Assembly (NCBI GenBank): GCA_001803635.1
Contig: MHDU01000034.1
Location: 1 to 63,605 of the forward strand
Direction: 5' to 3'
Length of the DNA stretch: 63,605 nt
Origin: Nitrospirae bacterium GWB2_47_37
Lineage (GTDB): Bacteria; Nitrospirota; Thermodesulfovibrionia; Thermodesulfovibrionales; Dissulfurispiraceae
This document shows positions 25,153 to 34,284 of the stretch, one piece after another. The first letter of the stretch is position 1. Each line of letters begins with the position of its first letter. Position numbers and translations under genes: made by a program. The notes below the pieces were generated by a model that saw nothing but the letters and a program-made list of their open reading frames with translations, did no database searches and was not told the origin of the DNA.

Positions 25153-26466
25153 TCACCCGGCTATTTTTTTCCCCCACTCCACCGCCTTTTGCAGTATTTC
25201 GCCTTCATCCGCCGAGGTCAACTTCCCGCTATTGACAAGCAGCCTCCCGTTCACCATAACCGCTTCAACATCCGACGCCATTGCTGAATAAACGATATGC
25301 GAATAAACGTCGTACATAGGCGTGAGATGGGGCTTTTTAAAATCAATGCTTATAATGTCCGCCTGCTTGCCTTCCTCCAGACTCCCGATTACGCCTCCGA
25401 GGCCGAGGGCATCCGCGCCCCATTTTGTAGCCATAAGAACCGCAGTTCTCGCGTCGATAACCGTCGAATTGCCGGCAATCGCCTTATGCACCTTCGCAGC
25501 AGTGGACATCTCGCTCAAAATGCTTAAGTCATTGTTGCTCGCGGCCCCGTCGGTGCCGAAGGAGACCTTTATGCCGGAACTTAGCATTTTCGGCACAGGC
25601 GCGATGCCGGATGCAAGCTTTAAATTGCTCTCGATGCAATGAGAAACGCCGACATTTTTTCGCGCTAAAATTTCTATCTCTCCGTCCTCCACCCGGACGC
25701 AATGGGCGGCCATGACATTTTTATCGAGAAAGCCTACGGCATCGAGGTGTTCTACCGGTCTTTTGCCGTATCTCGACGTAATCTCGCCCACCTCCCATTC
25801 GGTCTCGGCAAGATGGATGCTTAAAGGCACATCGAGCCTTTCGGCGGTCTTCTTTATCTTCTTCAATGTCTCCGGCGAGCACGCGTAAGCGGAATGAGGC
25901 GCGATGCACGGGGTTATCAGGTCGTCGCCTTTCCAGTCATTTATAAACCTTTCCGCATTTTCGATATAGTCATCCGCCGAATTTCCGGTCTTTGTCGGAA
26001 AATCCACAATGCCGGCTCCGATAACCGCCCTCATTCCTATTTCTTTGGTCGAAGCCGCCACGCTCCCCCCGAAAAAATACATATCGTTATATGCGGTAAC
26101 CCCTCCCCTCAACATCTCAAGGCATGCGAGCTTGGTCGCGTCGAACACGAATTCCGGGCTCAGCCACCTGTTTTCGGCAGGCCAGATATGTTTTTCGAGC
26201 CAATCCTTTAAGGGCATGTCGTCGGCAAGGCCTCTGAAGTAGACCATAGCGGCATGAGTGTGGGTATTGATAAGTCCCGGCATAACTATCCTGTCCCTGC
26301 CTTCGATAACATTGCCGGAAGAATATTTTTTCAGTATCGCATCCGAGCCGCCGATATCGATTATCTTTTCACCTTTAACCGCAACTGAGCCGTTGCGGAT
26401 CACATCGAGCTTTTCATTCATAGTGATCACATAATCGCCGCGGATAATATAATCGACAGGTTGCAT
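25153..26466 (-). CDS. amidohydrolase, SAH/MTA or aminodeoxyfutalosine deaminase
   Basis: A 437-residue metal-dependent amidohydrolase of the MtaD/SsnA group. Metal ligands: MPGLINTHTHAAMVYFRG (HTH), IHLAETEWEV, AAHCVRVEDGE, and FGTDGAASNNDLS (Asp). NRWLSPEFVFDATKLACLEML and GGVTAYNDMYFF are typical of the deaminases acting on S-adenosylhomocysteine or methylthioadenosine. Because it overlaps a UbiA prenyltransferase gene by 1 nt, aminodeoxyfutalosine deaminase (MqnX) of the futalosine menaquinone route is a real alternative. Confidence 0.85.
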   Translation of the reverse strand: MQPVDYIIRGDYVITMNEKLDVIRNGSVAVKGEKIIDIGGSDAILKKYSSGNVIEGRDRIVMPGLINTHTHAAMVYFRGLADDMPLKDWLEKHIWPAENRWLSPEFVFDATKLACLEMLRGGVTAYNDMYFFGGSVAASTKEIGMRAVIGAGIVDFPTKTGNSADDYIENAERFINDWKGDDLITPCIAPHSAYACSPETLKKIKKTAERLDVPLSIHLAETEWEVGEITSRYGKRPVEHLDAVGFLDKNVMAAHCVRVEDGEIEILARKNVGVSHCIESNLKLASGIAPVPKMLSSGIKVSFGTDGAASNNDLSILSEMSTAAKVHKAIAGNSTVIDARTAVLMATKWGADALGLGGVIGSLEEGKQADIISIDFKKPHLTPMYDVYSHIVYSAMASDVEAVMVNGRLLVNSGKLTSADEGEILQKAVEWGKKIAG

Positions 26467-27332
26467 TAACCCTCCATGCTCAGCGCAATAATTGTAAACA
26501 CGAATATCGCAATGCTTATATAGCCGTTCATATTGAAAAACGCCATGTTCAGTTTGCTTAAATCATCGGGCTTAACAATGGAATGTTCGTAAATCAGCAG
26601 TCCTCCGACCAAAAACATGCCTATCCAGTAGGCAATGCCCAGATTGAAAATAATGCCGTCAGCGCCCAATAAAGACCATGTCGTGAAATGGAAAATCCTC
26701 GAAAGCATCAATGCCCGTTTAACGCCGAATCTTTGCGGAATGGAATGCAGGCCGTGGCCTTTATCGAACTCCATATCCTGAAGGGCGTAAAGTATGTCGA
26801 AGCCGGCAAGCCAGAATACTACGGCAATGCCCAACGGCGCAATTTCCCAATCGAACGTTCCCCTCACCGCTATCCATGCTCCGAGCGGGGCTGCGGAAAT
26901 GGCGATGCCGAGCACAATATGAGACAGCCATGTAAATCTTTTAGTGTATGAATAAACGAATAAAACGGCAACCGCGACCGGAGAAAGCTTCAGGCAAAGC
27001 GGATTTAATTTATATGCCGCGAATACAAACACGGCTAAGGAGATGACCGTAAAAACTGCCGCATCAGTTATCTTTATCTTTCCCGAAGGTATCTCCCTGT
27101 TTGCGGTCCTCGGGTTCAGCGCATCGATCTTCCTGTCGATTATCCTGTTCAAGCCCATTGCGCCTGAGCGGGCGCCGACCATCGCGACAGCGATCCAGAA
27201 TATTTGAGCGGAGGAAGGAAAACCCGATGCGGCCAGTATAGCGCCCGTGAATGCGAAGGGAAGCGCGAAGACGGAATGGGATATCTTTATCATCTTCAGA
27301 TAGAGAACCGCCTTATTTTCAGCCGTTTCCAT
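26466..27332 (-). CDS. UbiA-family polyprenyltransferase (menaquinone, MqnP-like)
   Basis: A 288-residue integral membrane prenyltransferase with eight or nine hydrophobic segments. The first Asp-rich motif is NRIIDRKIDALNPRT near residue 70 and the second is LQDMEFDKGHGLHSIPQRFG near residue 190. It attaches a polyprenyl chain to an aromatic acid (4-hydroxybenzoate type, or the dihydroxynaphthoate of the futalosine pathway). The start ATG follows a TATCAT by 7 nt with no Shine-Dalgarno. The stop codon shares one base with the start of the amidohydrolase gene. Confidence 0.9.
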   Translation of the reverse strand: METAENKAVLYLKMIKISHSVFALPFAFTGAILAASGFPSSAQIFWIAVAMVGARSGAMGLNRIIDRKIDALNPRTANREIPSGKIKITDAAVFTVISLAVFVFAAYKLNPLCLKLSPVAVAVLFVYSYTKRFTWLSHIVLGIAISAAPLGAWIAVRGTFDWEIAPLGIAVVFWLAGFDILYALQDMEFDKGHGLHSIPQRFGVKRALMLSRIFHFTTWSLLGADGIIFNLGIAYWIGMFLVGGLLIYEHSIVKPDDLSKLNMAFFNMNGYISIAIFVFTIIALSMEG

Positions 27333-27339
27333 TCAGCCT

Positions 27340-27345
27340 ATGATA
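27340..27345 (-). promoter_or_regulatory. -10-like hexamer of a putative leaderless ubiA transcript
   Basis: TATCAT on the minus strand with exactly 7 nt to the ATG at 27332. The -35 region is weak. Same geometry as several other genes in this window. Confidence 0.4.
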
Positions 27346-27404
27346 ACATACTTGCCGAACACGACGAAATTATGCTCTAATTAACAACAGGCATTTTTTC
27401 TTGC

Positions 27405-27433
27405 TTGACAAAGAACGAAAACTATGTTAGAAA
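27405..27433 (+). promoter_or_regulatory. promoter of gcvH-lpd
   Basis: A perfect TTGACA (27405-27410), 17-bp spacer and TAGAAA (27428-27433). It would give an 80-90 nt leader before gcvH. That leader contains two small potential hairpins (AAAGG...TCCTTT near 27451 and CGTGG...CCACG near 27479) but no recognised riboswitch. Confidence 0.55.
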
Positions 27434-27522
27434 ATCACACTAAAAGGGCATTGTCCTTTAAAAATTTCAGAAGGAGTTCGTGGGGGAAATGAAATATCTT
27501 CCACGCCTTAAAGGAGGAGAGT

Positions 27523-27909
27523 ATGAATCCCGACAATCTCAAATATCACAAAGAACACACGTGGGTTAAGGTAAACGGCAAAAAAGCGACCGTGGGTATA
27601 ACCGATTACGCGCAGGACGCGCTGGGAGATATCGTGTACATCGACCTTCCGGAAGCGGATACCGAAGTCGAGGCGAGTACCGAAATGTCCGAGATCGAAT
27701 CTACAAAGGCGACATCGGCCGTCATAGCGCCGGTCAGCGGCACGATCATAGAAGCGAACGAAAAACTCGCGGACTCTCCGGAGATAATCAATGAAGACCC
27801 CTACGGCAAGGGATGGATAGCCGTAATAGAAATGTCAAACGAATCCGAACTCGAGGACCTCATGGACGCCGGGGATTACGAAAAATATATCGAAGAGGAA
27901 GCGAAATGA
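27523..27909 (+). CDS. gcvH: glycine cleavage system H protein
   Basis: A 128-residue lipoyl carrier protein. Lys62 in SEIESTKATSAVIAPVSG is the lipoylation site. YHKEHTWVKVNGK, GITDYAQDALGDIVYIDLP and INEDPYGKGWIAVIEM are standard H-protein segments. GGAGGAGAG sits 5-8 nt before the ATG. It carries the aminomethyl group in glycine cleavage, or another lipoyl-dependent job. Its stop overlaps the start of lpd (ATGA), so the two are coupled; gcvT and gcvP are not in the window. Confidence 0.95.
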   Translation: MNPDNLKYHKEHTWVKVNGKKATVGITDYAQDALGDIVYIDLPEADTEVEASTEMSEIESTKATSAVIAPVSGTIIEANEKLADSPEIINEDPYGKGWIAVIEMSNESELEDLMDAGDYEKYIEEEAK

Positions 27910-29303
27910 AATTAACGATTATCGGAGCCGGTCCCGGAGGTTATGTAGCAGCTCTAAAGGCGGCGCAACTCGGCGCTCAGGTAACGGTCATCGAGGATAC
28001 CGAAGTAGGCGGCACATGCCTGAACCGGGGCTGCATCCCGACAAAGGCCCTTGTCGCGTCTGCGGAAGCCCTTCACAAGGCTCGCAGCCTCGATGAGTAC
28101 GGCATCGACATCTCAGGCGATATCACCCCCAACCTCGCCAAGATCATCGAGAGAAAAAATAAGGTCATATCCGTGCAGGTCAAGGGTATCCGTTCCTTAT
28201 TCAAAAGCTGGGGTGTAAACCTCATCGAAGGCAGGGGCATGATGCTCACCCCTGAAAAAGTGGAAGTCCAGAAAAAAGACAATACCGTAGAAATTATAGA
28301 GACGGACAAAATAATCATAGCCACCGGATCAAGACCGGCGCAGATACCTATTTTCCCATTTGACGGCGAGCATATCATGTCGAGCGACGACGCCATGAAC
28401 GTAAAATCCATACCGAAAAGCCTGATAATTATCGGCGCCGGAGTGATAGGCTGCGAATTCGCGTGCATATTCAGAGAACTCGGCACGGAAGTAACTATGG
28501 TGGAAATGGTATCAAGGGCCGTTTCTACGGAAGACCCGGAGATATCCGAGGTGCTCGAAAAGGAACTGAAAAAGAAAAAAATAAAACTCATGACCGGCGT
28601 AAAGGTGGAAAGGGTCGAAGGCCATAAAGCCGAACAAAACGGCGGCATCCATGTATACCTTGCGGACGGCAAAGAGCTTACTGCGGAAAAACTCCTCGTA
28701 TCCATAGGAAGGTCTCTCAATACCGAAAATATCGGTATTGAAGCCTTGGGGATCAAAAAGGGATCGAGGGGAGAAATAGCGGTCAATGAAAAAATGGAGA
28801 CGAACATCGGGGGCATTTACGCCATAGGCGACGTAACCGGCGGGATACTCCTCGCGCACATGGCTTCAAAGGAAGGGATCATAGCGGCATATAACGCGTG
28901 CGGCATCGAAAAGAAAATAGATTATTCCGTAGTGCCCGCGGCGATATTCACATCTCCGGAAATAGGTTCGGTGGGACTCAGGGAGCATCACGCACAGGAG
29001 AAGGGGATAAAGATAAAGACCGGACATTTCCAGTTCAGGGCATTGGGCAAGGCTCACGCTATGGGAGAGATATCAGGGATGTTCAAGGTTGTGGCTGACG
29101 CGGATACCGATAAAGTCTTGGGAGTGCATATAATCGGTGCTCACGCCTCAGACCTTGTGCATGAAGGCGCTCTCGCCATAAAGTCGGGATTGACCGTAAG
29201 ACAGCTTGCGGATATGATACACGCTCATCCCACGCTCGCGGAGGGATTGATGGAAGCGGCGGAGGATGTGCACGGCGAGGCGATACACTCGCCGAAAAAA
29301 TAG
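27906..29303 (+). CDS. lpd: dihydrolipoyl dehydrogenase
   Basis: A 465-residue FAD disulfide reductase that reoxidises lipoyl groups with NAD. FAD site TIIGAGPGGYVAALKAAQLG, redox disulfide GGTCLNRGCIPTKALV, NAD site IIIGAGVIGCEFACIFRELG, FAD phosphate site GGIYAIGDVTGGILLAHMA, and the C-terminal HAHPTLAEGLMEAAED with catalytic His-Glu. The ATG at 27906 is chosen because the protein then begins directly at the FAD strand and overlaps the gcvH stop by 4 nt; the open frame extends upstream only inside gcvH. Confidence 0.95.
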   Translation: MKLTIIGAGPGGYVAALKAAQLGAQVTVIEDTEVGGTCLNRGCIPTKALVASAEALHKARSLDEYGIDISGDITPNLAKIIERKNKVISVQVKGIRSLFKSWGVNLIEGRGMMLTPEKVEVQKKDNTVEIIETDKIIIATGSRPAQIPIFPFDGEHIMSSDDAMNVKSIPKSLIIIGAGVIGCEFACIFRELGTEVTMVEMVSRAVSTEDPEISEVLEKELKKKKIKLMTGVKVERVEGHKAEQNGGIHVYLADGKELTAEKLLVSIGRSLNTENIGIEALGIKKGSRGEIAVNEKMETNIGGIYAIGDVTGGILLAHMASKEGIIAAYNACGIEKKIDYSVVPAAIFTSPEIGSVGLREHHAQEKGIKIKTGHFQFRALGKAHAMGEISGMFKVVADADTDKVLGVHIIGAHASDLVHEGALAIKSGLTVRQLADMIHAHPTLAEGLMEAAEDVHGEAIHSPKK

Positions 29304-29308
29304 ACAAA

Positions 29309-30669
<1,361 letters not shown>

Positions 30670-30691
30670 CGAAAACGGCGATAATTAAATA

Positions 30692-31045
30692 ATGACAGGC
30701 AGGATACAGCCGCGAAATCTCAGGCAGCAGGTCGTTGTCGAAAAAAAAAGGCGTAATGTAATATTTTTTACCGTCATCGCCTTGGCGTCTCTGTATATGG
30801 GCGCGTCCCTGCTCTTCGGAAATATGGGGCTTATAAAATATTTTTGGCTGCATAAAACTAAAAACAAATTAGATGTCGAAATGAAACATATCGAAACGGA
30901 AAATCAACGCCTCAAAGCGGAAATACACGCCCTAAAACATGACCCGTACTACATAGAAAAACACGCGCGGGAAGATTTCGGATTAGCGAAGCCGGACGAA
31001 TATATCTTCCAGTTCCAGAACGACAACACCCGAAATACCAAATAA
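30692..31045 (+). CDS. ftsB: FtsB/DivIC-type septum formation protein
   Basis: A 117-residue bitopic membrane protein. It has a short basic cytoplasmic N-terminus, one TM segment at about residues 24-44 (VIFFTVIALASLYMGASLLF), and a periplasmic coiled coil (EMKHIETENQRLKAEIHALK). It ends DPYYIEKHAREDFGLAKPDE, the FtsB/DivIC signature. Part of the divisome FtsQBL subcomplex. It lies 22 nt after eno. Confidence 0.88.
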   Translation: MTGRIQPRNLRQQVVVEKKRRNVIFFTVIALASLYMGASLLFGNMGLIKYFWLHKTKNKLDVEMKHIETENQRLKAEIHALKHDPYYIEKHAREDFGLAKPDEYIFQFQNDNTRNTK

Positions 31046-31046
31046 A

Positions 31047-33224
31047 ATGTCAAACCGGCCCCTTAACATCGCCTTCCTCTGGCATATGCACCAGCCTTAC
31101 TACAAAGATCCTTTTACAGGCGTTTACCGTCTGCCTTGGGTAAGGCTTCACGGGACAAAGGATTATCTCGATATGGTGAAAATACTTAATGAGTTCCCCG
31201 ATATCAGGCAGACGTTCAATCTTGTCCCTTCGCTCTTGGAACAGTTGAGAGACTACACAGAAAACGGCGCAGAGGACAGGTATCTCGAACTTACCCGGAA
31301 AGACCCGTCGGACCTCACGGAGCAGGAAAGGATATTCGTCATAGAAAATTTCTTCCTCGCGAACTGGGATAACATGATAAAACCGTTCCCCCGGTATTAC
31401 GAGCTTCTCGTGAAAAGAGGGTTCCGCTTCACCAAAGGAGACCTCGCAAGGATATCCAGATACTTTACCGATTACGACATCCGGGACCTTCAGGTGCTTT
31501 TTAATTTGAGCTGGATCGATCCGATGTTCAGGGACGGTGATCCTCTCATGAAGGATCTTATAAAAAAAGGACGCGGATTTACGGAAGAGGAAAAACAGCT
31601 CGTTATAAACAAACAGTTCGAGGTCCTTAAAGACATAATCCCGGAATATAAAAAAATGGCCTCAACCGGTCAGATCGAGCTTTCGGTGACGCCGTTCTAC
31701 CACCCCATACTGCCGTTATTATGGGATACGGATTCCGCCCGGATCGCAATGCCGCATGTCAACATGCCGCAGAAAAGATATGCCCACCCCGAAGACGCGG
31801 TAAAGCAGATACGAATGGCGCTGGATTATTTCGAAGAGATTTTCGGATACAGGCCGTCCGGTATGTGGCCGTCCGAAGGCTCGGTGAGCGAAGACGTCGT
31901 AAAGGCGATGCACGCGGAAGGGATTAAATGGATCGCGACGGACGAGGAAGTATTGGCGCGCTCCCTCCAGCGGCCGTTGAGAAGCCCCGAGGGCTATCTG
32001 ACCGACGCGCAATGTTTATACAGACCCCATCGGTTCAGCGATGTGTCCATAATCTTCAGGGACCATAAACTCTCTGACCTCATAGGCTTTGTCTATTCGG
32101 GATGGAAGGCGGAAAAGGCAACGGAAGATTTCATCGGCAAACTCATACAGGCGCGAAATGCCCTGCCCGGAGACAGGGAGTATCTGGTACCCATAATCCT
32201 CGACGGCGAAAACGCGTGGGAATACTACAAAAATGACGGCCATGACTTCCTGCGCGGACTGTATCAGGCATTGAGCAATGACGACAGGTTTAAGACCGTC
32301 ACAATATCCGACTTCATTAAAGAGCACGATGCCGGAGAATACCTGCCGGGGCTTCATACAGGTTCATGGATAAACGCGAACTTCGGCATATGGATAGGCC
32401 ATGAAGAAGACAACCTTGCATGGGATTATCTCGCGCAGACAAGGGAAGACCTCGATGCGTTCGCAAAGACAAATCCCGACATAGACATAAGCGATGCATG
32501 GACTGCCGTTTATGCGGCGGAAGGCAGCGACTGGAACTGGTGGTACGGAGACGAGCACACGACCGAAACTCAGGAAGATTTCGACGAGTTGTTCAGGAGC
32601 TACCTGATGCAGGTCTATAAAGTCATAGGCAAGGACATACCCCCGCATCTTCATGTCCCCATACTGCTTGAGGACAGGAAAGTCATGCCTGTCACGCAGT
32701 CGCGCGGTTTCATCTACCCGAAGATAGACGGCTTTGTGACGAGCTACTTTGAATGGTATCAGGGCGCATACTTCGACGTAAAAAGGTCGGGCGGCAGCAT
32801 GCATAAATCCGAGAGCTTTGTATCCGCGCTTTACTACGGTTTCAATAAAGACAATCTCTACATCCGGATAGATCCGGCAATGCCCTTCACAGAAATACAG
32901 GAGCACATCGTTATCCACATAAACGTAGTCCATCCCTTCAATTTCAAACTTGTATTCGATATGCGGAAAACCCCGGTTGGAGCCGTGCTTTACGAAAGGG
33001 TGTTTGAGGAATCGGTTATGGTGAAGACCCTCGATAATACGGCGGCGCAGGATATTTTCGAAATAGAGATACCCTTTTCGGACATAAAGACAAAGGAAAA
33101 CGACGAAATACATTTCTCGGTCGAGATAATGCGCGACGGAGACGAAATAGAGAGATGCCCGTGGAGGGGACACGTAACCGTAACCGTCCCCACGCCGTAT
33201 TATGAAACGCTGATGTGGTATTAA
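31047..33224 (+). CDS. GH57 glycoside hydrolase
   Basis: A 725-residue family 57 enzyme (alpha-amylase/amylopullulanase/4-alpha-glucanotransferase group). The N-terminal LNIAFLWHMHQPYYKDPF carries the conserved HxHQP motif. GMWPSEGSVSEDVVKAM near residue 275 holds the expected nucleophile Glu, and the WIATDEEVLARSLQ and WINANFGIWIGHEEDNLAWD blocks follow. The C-terminal third (about 560-725) is a beta-rich accessory domain. No signal peptide, so it acts in the cytoplasm, probably on glycogen-like glucans together with GlgB. It begins 1 nt after ftsB. Confidence 0.9.
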   Translation: MSNRPLNIAFLWHMHQPYYKDPFTGVYRLPWVRLHGTKDYLDMVKILNEFPDIRQTFNLVPSLLEQLRDYTENGAEDRYLELTRKDPSDLTEQERIFVIENFFLANWDNMIKPFPRYYELLVKRGFRFTKGDLARISRYFTDYDIRDLQVLFNLSWIDPMFRDGDPLMKDLIKKGRGFTEEEKQLVINKQFEVLKDIIPEYKKMASTGQIELSVTPFYHPILPLLWDTDSARIAMPHVNMPQKRYAHPEDAVKQIRMALDYFEEIFGYRPSGMWPSEGSVSEDVVKAMHAEGIKWIATDEEVLARSLQRPLRSPEGYLTDAQCLYRPHRFSDVSIIFRDHKLSDLIGFVYSGWKAEKATEDFIGKLIQARNALPGDREYLVPIILDGENAWEYYKNDGHDFLRGLYQALSNDDRFKTVTISDFIKEHDAGEYLPGLHTGSWINANFGIWIGHEEDNLAWDYLAQTREDLDAFAKTNPDIDISDAWTAVYAAEGSDWNWWYGDEHTTETQEDFDELFRSYLMQVYKVIGKDIPPHLHVPILLEDRKVMPVTQSRGFIYPKIDGFVTSYFEWYQGAYFDVKRSGGSMHKSESFVSALYYGFNKDNLYIRIDPAMPFTEIQEHIVIHINVVHPFNFKLVFDMRKTPVGAVLYERVFEESVMVKTLDNTAAQDIFEIEIPFSDIKTKENDEIHFSVEIMRDGDEIERCPWRGHVTVTVPTPYYETLMWY

Positions 33225-33228
33225 CTCC

Positions 33229-34284
33229 TCAGCCCTGATGAATATGCACGTCCCTCTGGGGGAACGGTATTTTTATCCCGATTTCTCTGAACTTTTTATA
33301 AATTGTCTTGTTTATCTCGTCAAGCGCCCTCAATTTTACGGCAGGTTCTTTCACCCAGCATAAAAGTTCAAGGTTCAATGAGGATTCTCCAAAGGCGCTG
33401 AAAAATATCCTCGGAGACGGTTCGGTAATGACATTTTCATTTCTCAGGGCGATTTCGATCAATGTCTTTTCCACGAGGTCTATGTCGCTGCCGTAGGCAG
33501 CGCTTACGGGTATCTTTATCCTCATGCTCGGCGTAGGAGCGCTCTCGTTGATTATCTTCGAATTTGCGATTACGGCGTTTGGAATTGTTATCATCACATC
33601 GTCAAGGGTCTTTATCCTCGTGCTCCTTATGCCGATTGCGATTACTTCTCCTCTTTCTCCTTTGTCGAGAACGATAAAGTCTCCGATCTTAAAGGGTCTG
33701 TCGGCAAAAACGCTTAGTCCTCCAAAAAAATTGGCTATTGTATCCTTTGCCGCGAGTGCGACGGCAGCGCCCGCGATACCGGCCGATGCTATAATCGGGG
33801 TTATGTTTATCTTCCAAAGGGACAGCGCTACCATCAGCGCGGCTATGATTATCGCTATTTTTGAGACATTCTCTATGAGGGGGATAATGTCTTTACTCAA
33901 TCCCGTAACATCCGCGACCTTGTGAACGGCATCCTCGATCACGATATTGCTTATTTTTACGGCAGTGAGCATCCAGATCACGGTCATCACCGAATATATA
34001 ATGCCGTCGGCATAGAAAAGGACTTTCTGCGACGGCTTGAGATAGGCTATGGCGAGGACAACGCCGATAAGTATTATCGTAAAATATACCGGCCTATGGA
34101 TCGCATCCAATATTTCATCGTCTATTTCGCTCTTCGTAAATTTTGTGAACCTGCTGAGCACCCTGCCCACAAAGAGATCCGCAGCCTTTGCTATGACGAC
34201 GAAAGCGACTATGGACAGTATCGCATTAATATACGGCGACGTCGAAATGTTAAGGGATTCTATCACGCCGGTCACGGCATTCAA
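33229..34284 (-). CDS. MscS-family mechanosensitive channel
   Basis: A 351-residue small-conductance mechanosensitive channel. Several N-terminal TM segments (INAILSIVAFVVIAKAADLF; VYFTIILIGVVLAIAYL; VMTVIWMLTAVKI) precede the pore helix region with IIASAGIAGAAVALAAKDTI and NFFGGLSVFADRPFKIGDF. The cytoplasmic beta domain contains GEVIAIGIRSTRIKTLDD. Releases solutes on hypo-osmotic shock. It overlaps the upstream spermidine-synthase-like gene by 4 bp. Confidence 0.92.
   Translation of the reverse strand: MNAVTGVIESLNISTSPYINAILSIVAFVVIAKAADLFVGRVLSRFTKFTKSEIDDEILDAIHRPVYFTIILIGVVLAIAYLKPSQKVLFYADGIIYSVMTVIWMLTAVKISNIVIEDAVHKVADVTGLSKDIIPLIENVSKIAIIIAALMVALSLWKINITPIIASAGIAGAAVALAAKDTIANFFGGLSVFADRPFKIGDFIVLDKGERGEVIAIGIRSTRIKTLDDVMITIPNAVIANSKIINESAPTPSMRIKIPVSAAYGSDIDLVEKTLIEIALRNENVITEPSPRIFFSAFGESSLNLELLCWVKEPAVKLRALDEINKTIYKKFREIGIKIPFPQRDVHIHQG

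Noticed and set aside
27434-27522. riboswitch (glycine type) in the gcvH leader
   Set aside because: The leader is under 90 nt and lacks the recognisable conserved blocks; only two weak hairpins are seen.
27813-27905. 31-residue N-terminal extension of the lipoamide dehydrogenase frame
   Set aside because: It lies entirely inside gcvH in another frame; the ATG at 27906 begins exactly at the FAD-binding strand and overlaps the gcvH stop by 4 nt.
28073-28816. 247-codon minus-strand open frame
   Set aside because: Antisense shadow of lpd, rich in Ser/Phe as expected for such frames.
32364-33173. 269-codon minus-strand open frame
   Set aside because: It is the antisense shadow of the GH57 C-terminal region; no start signal and composition unlike real proteins.
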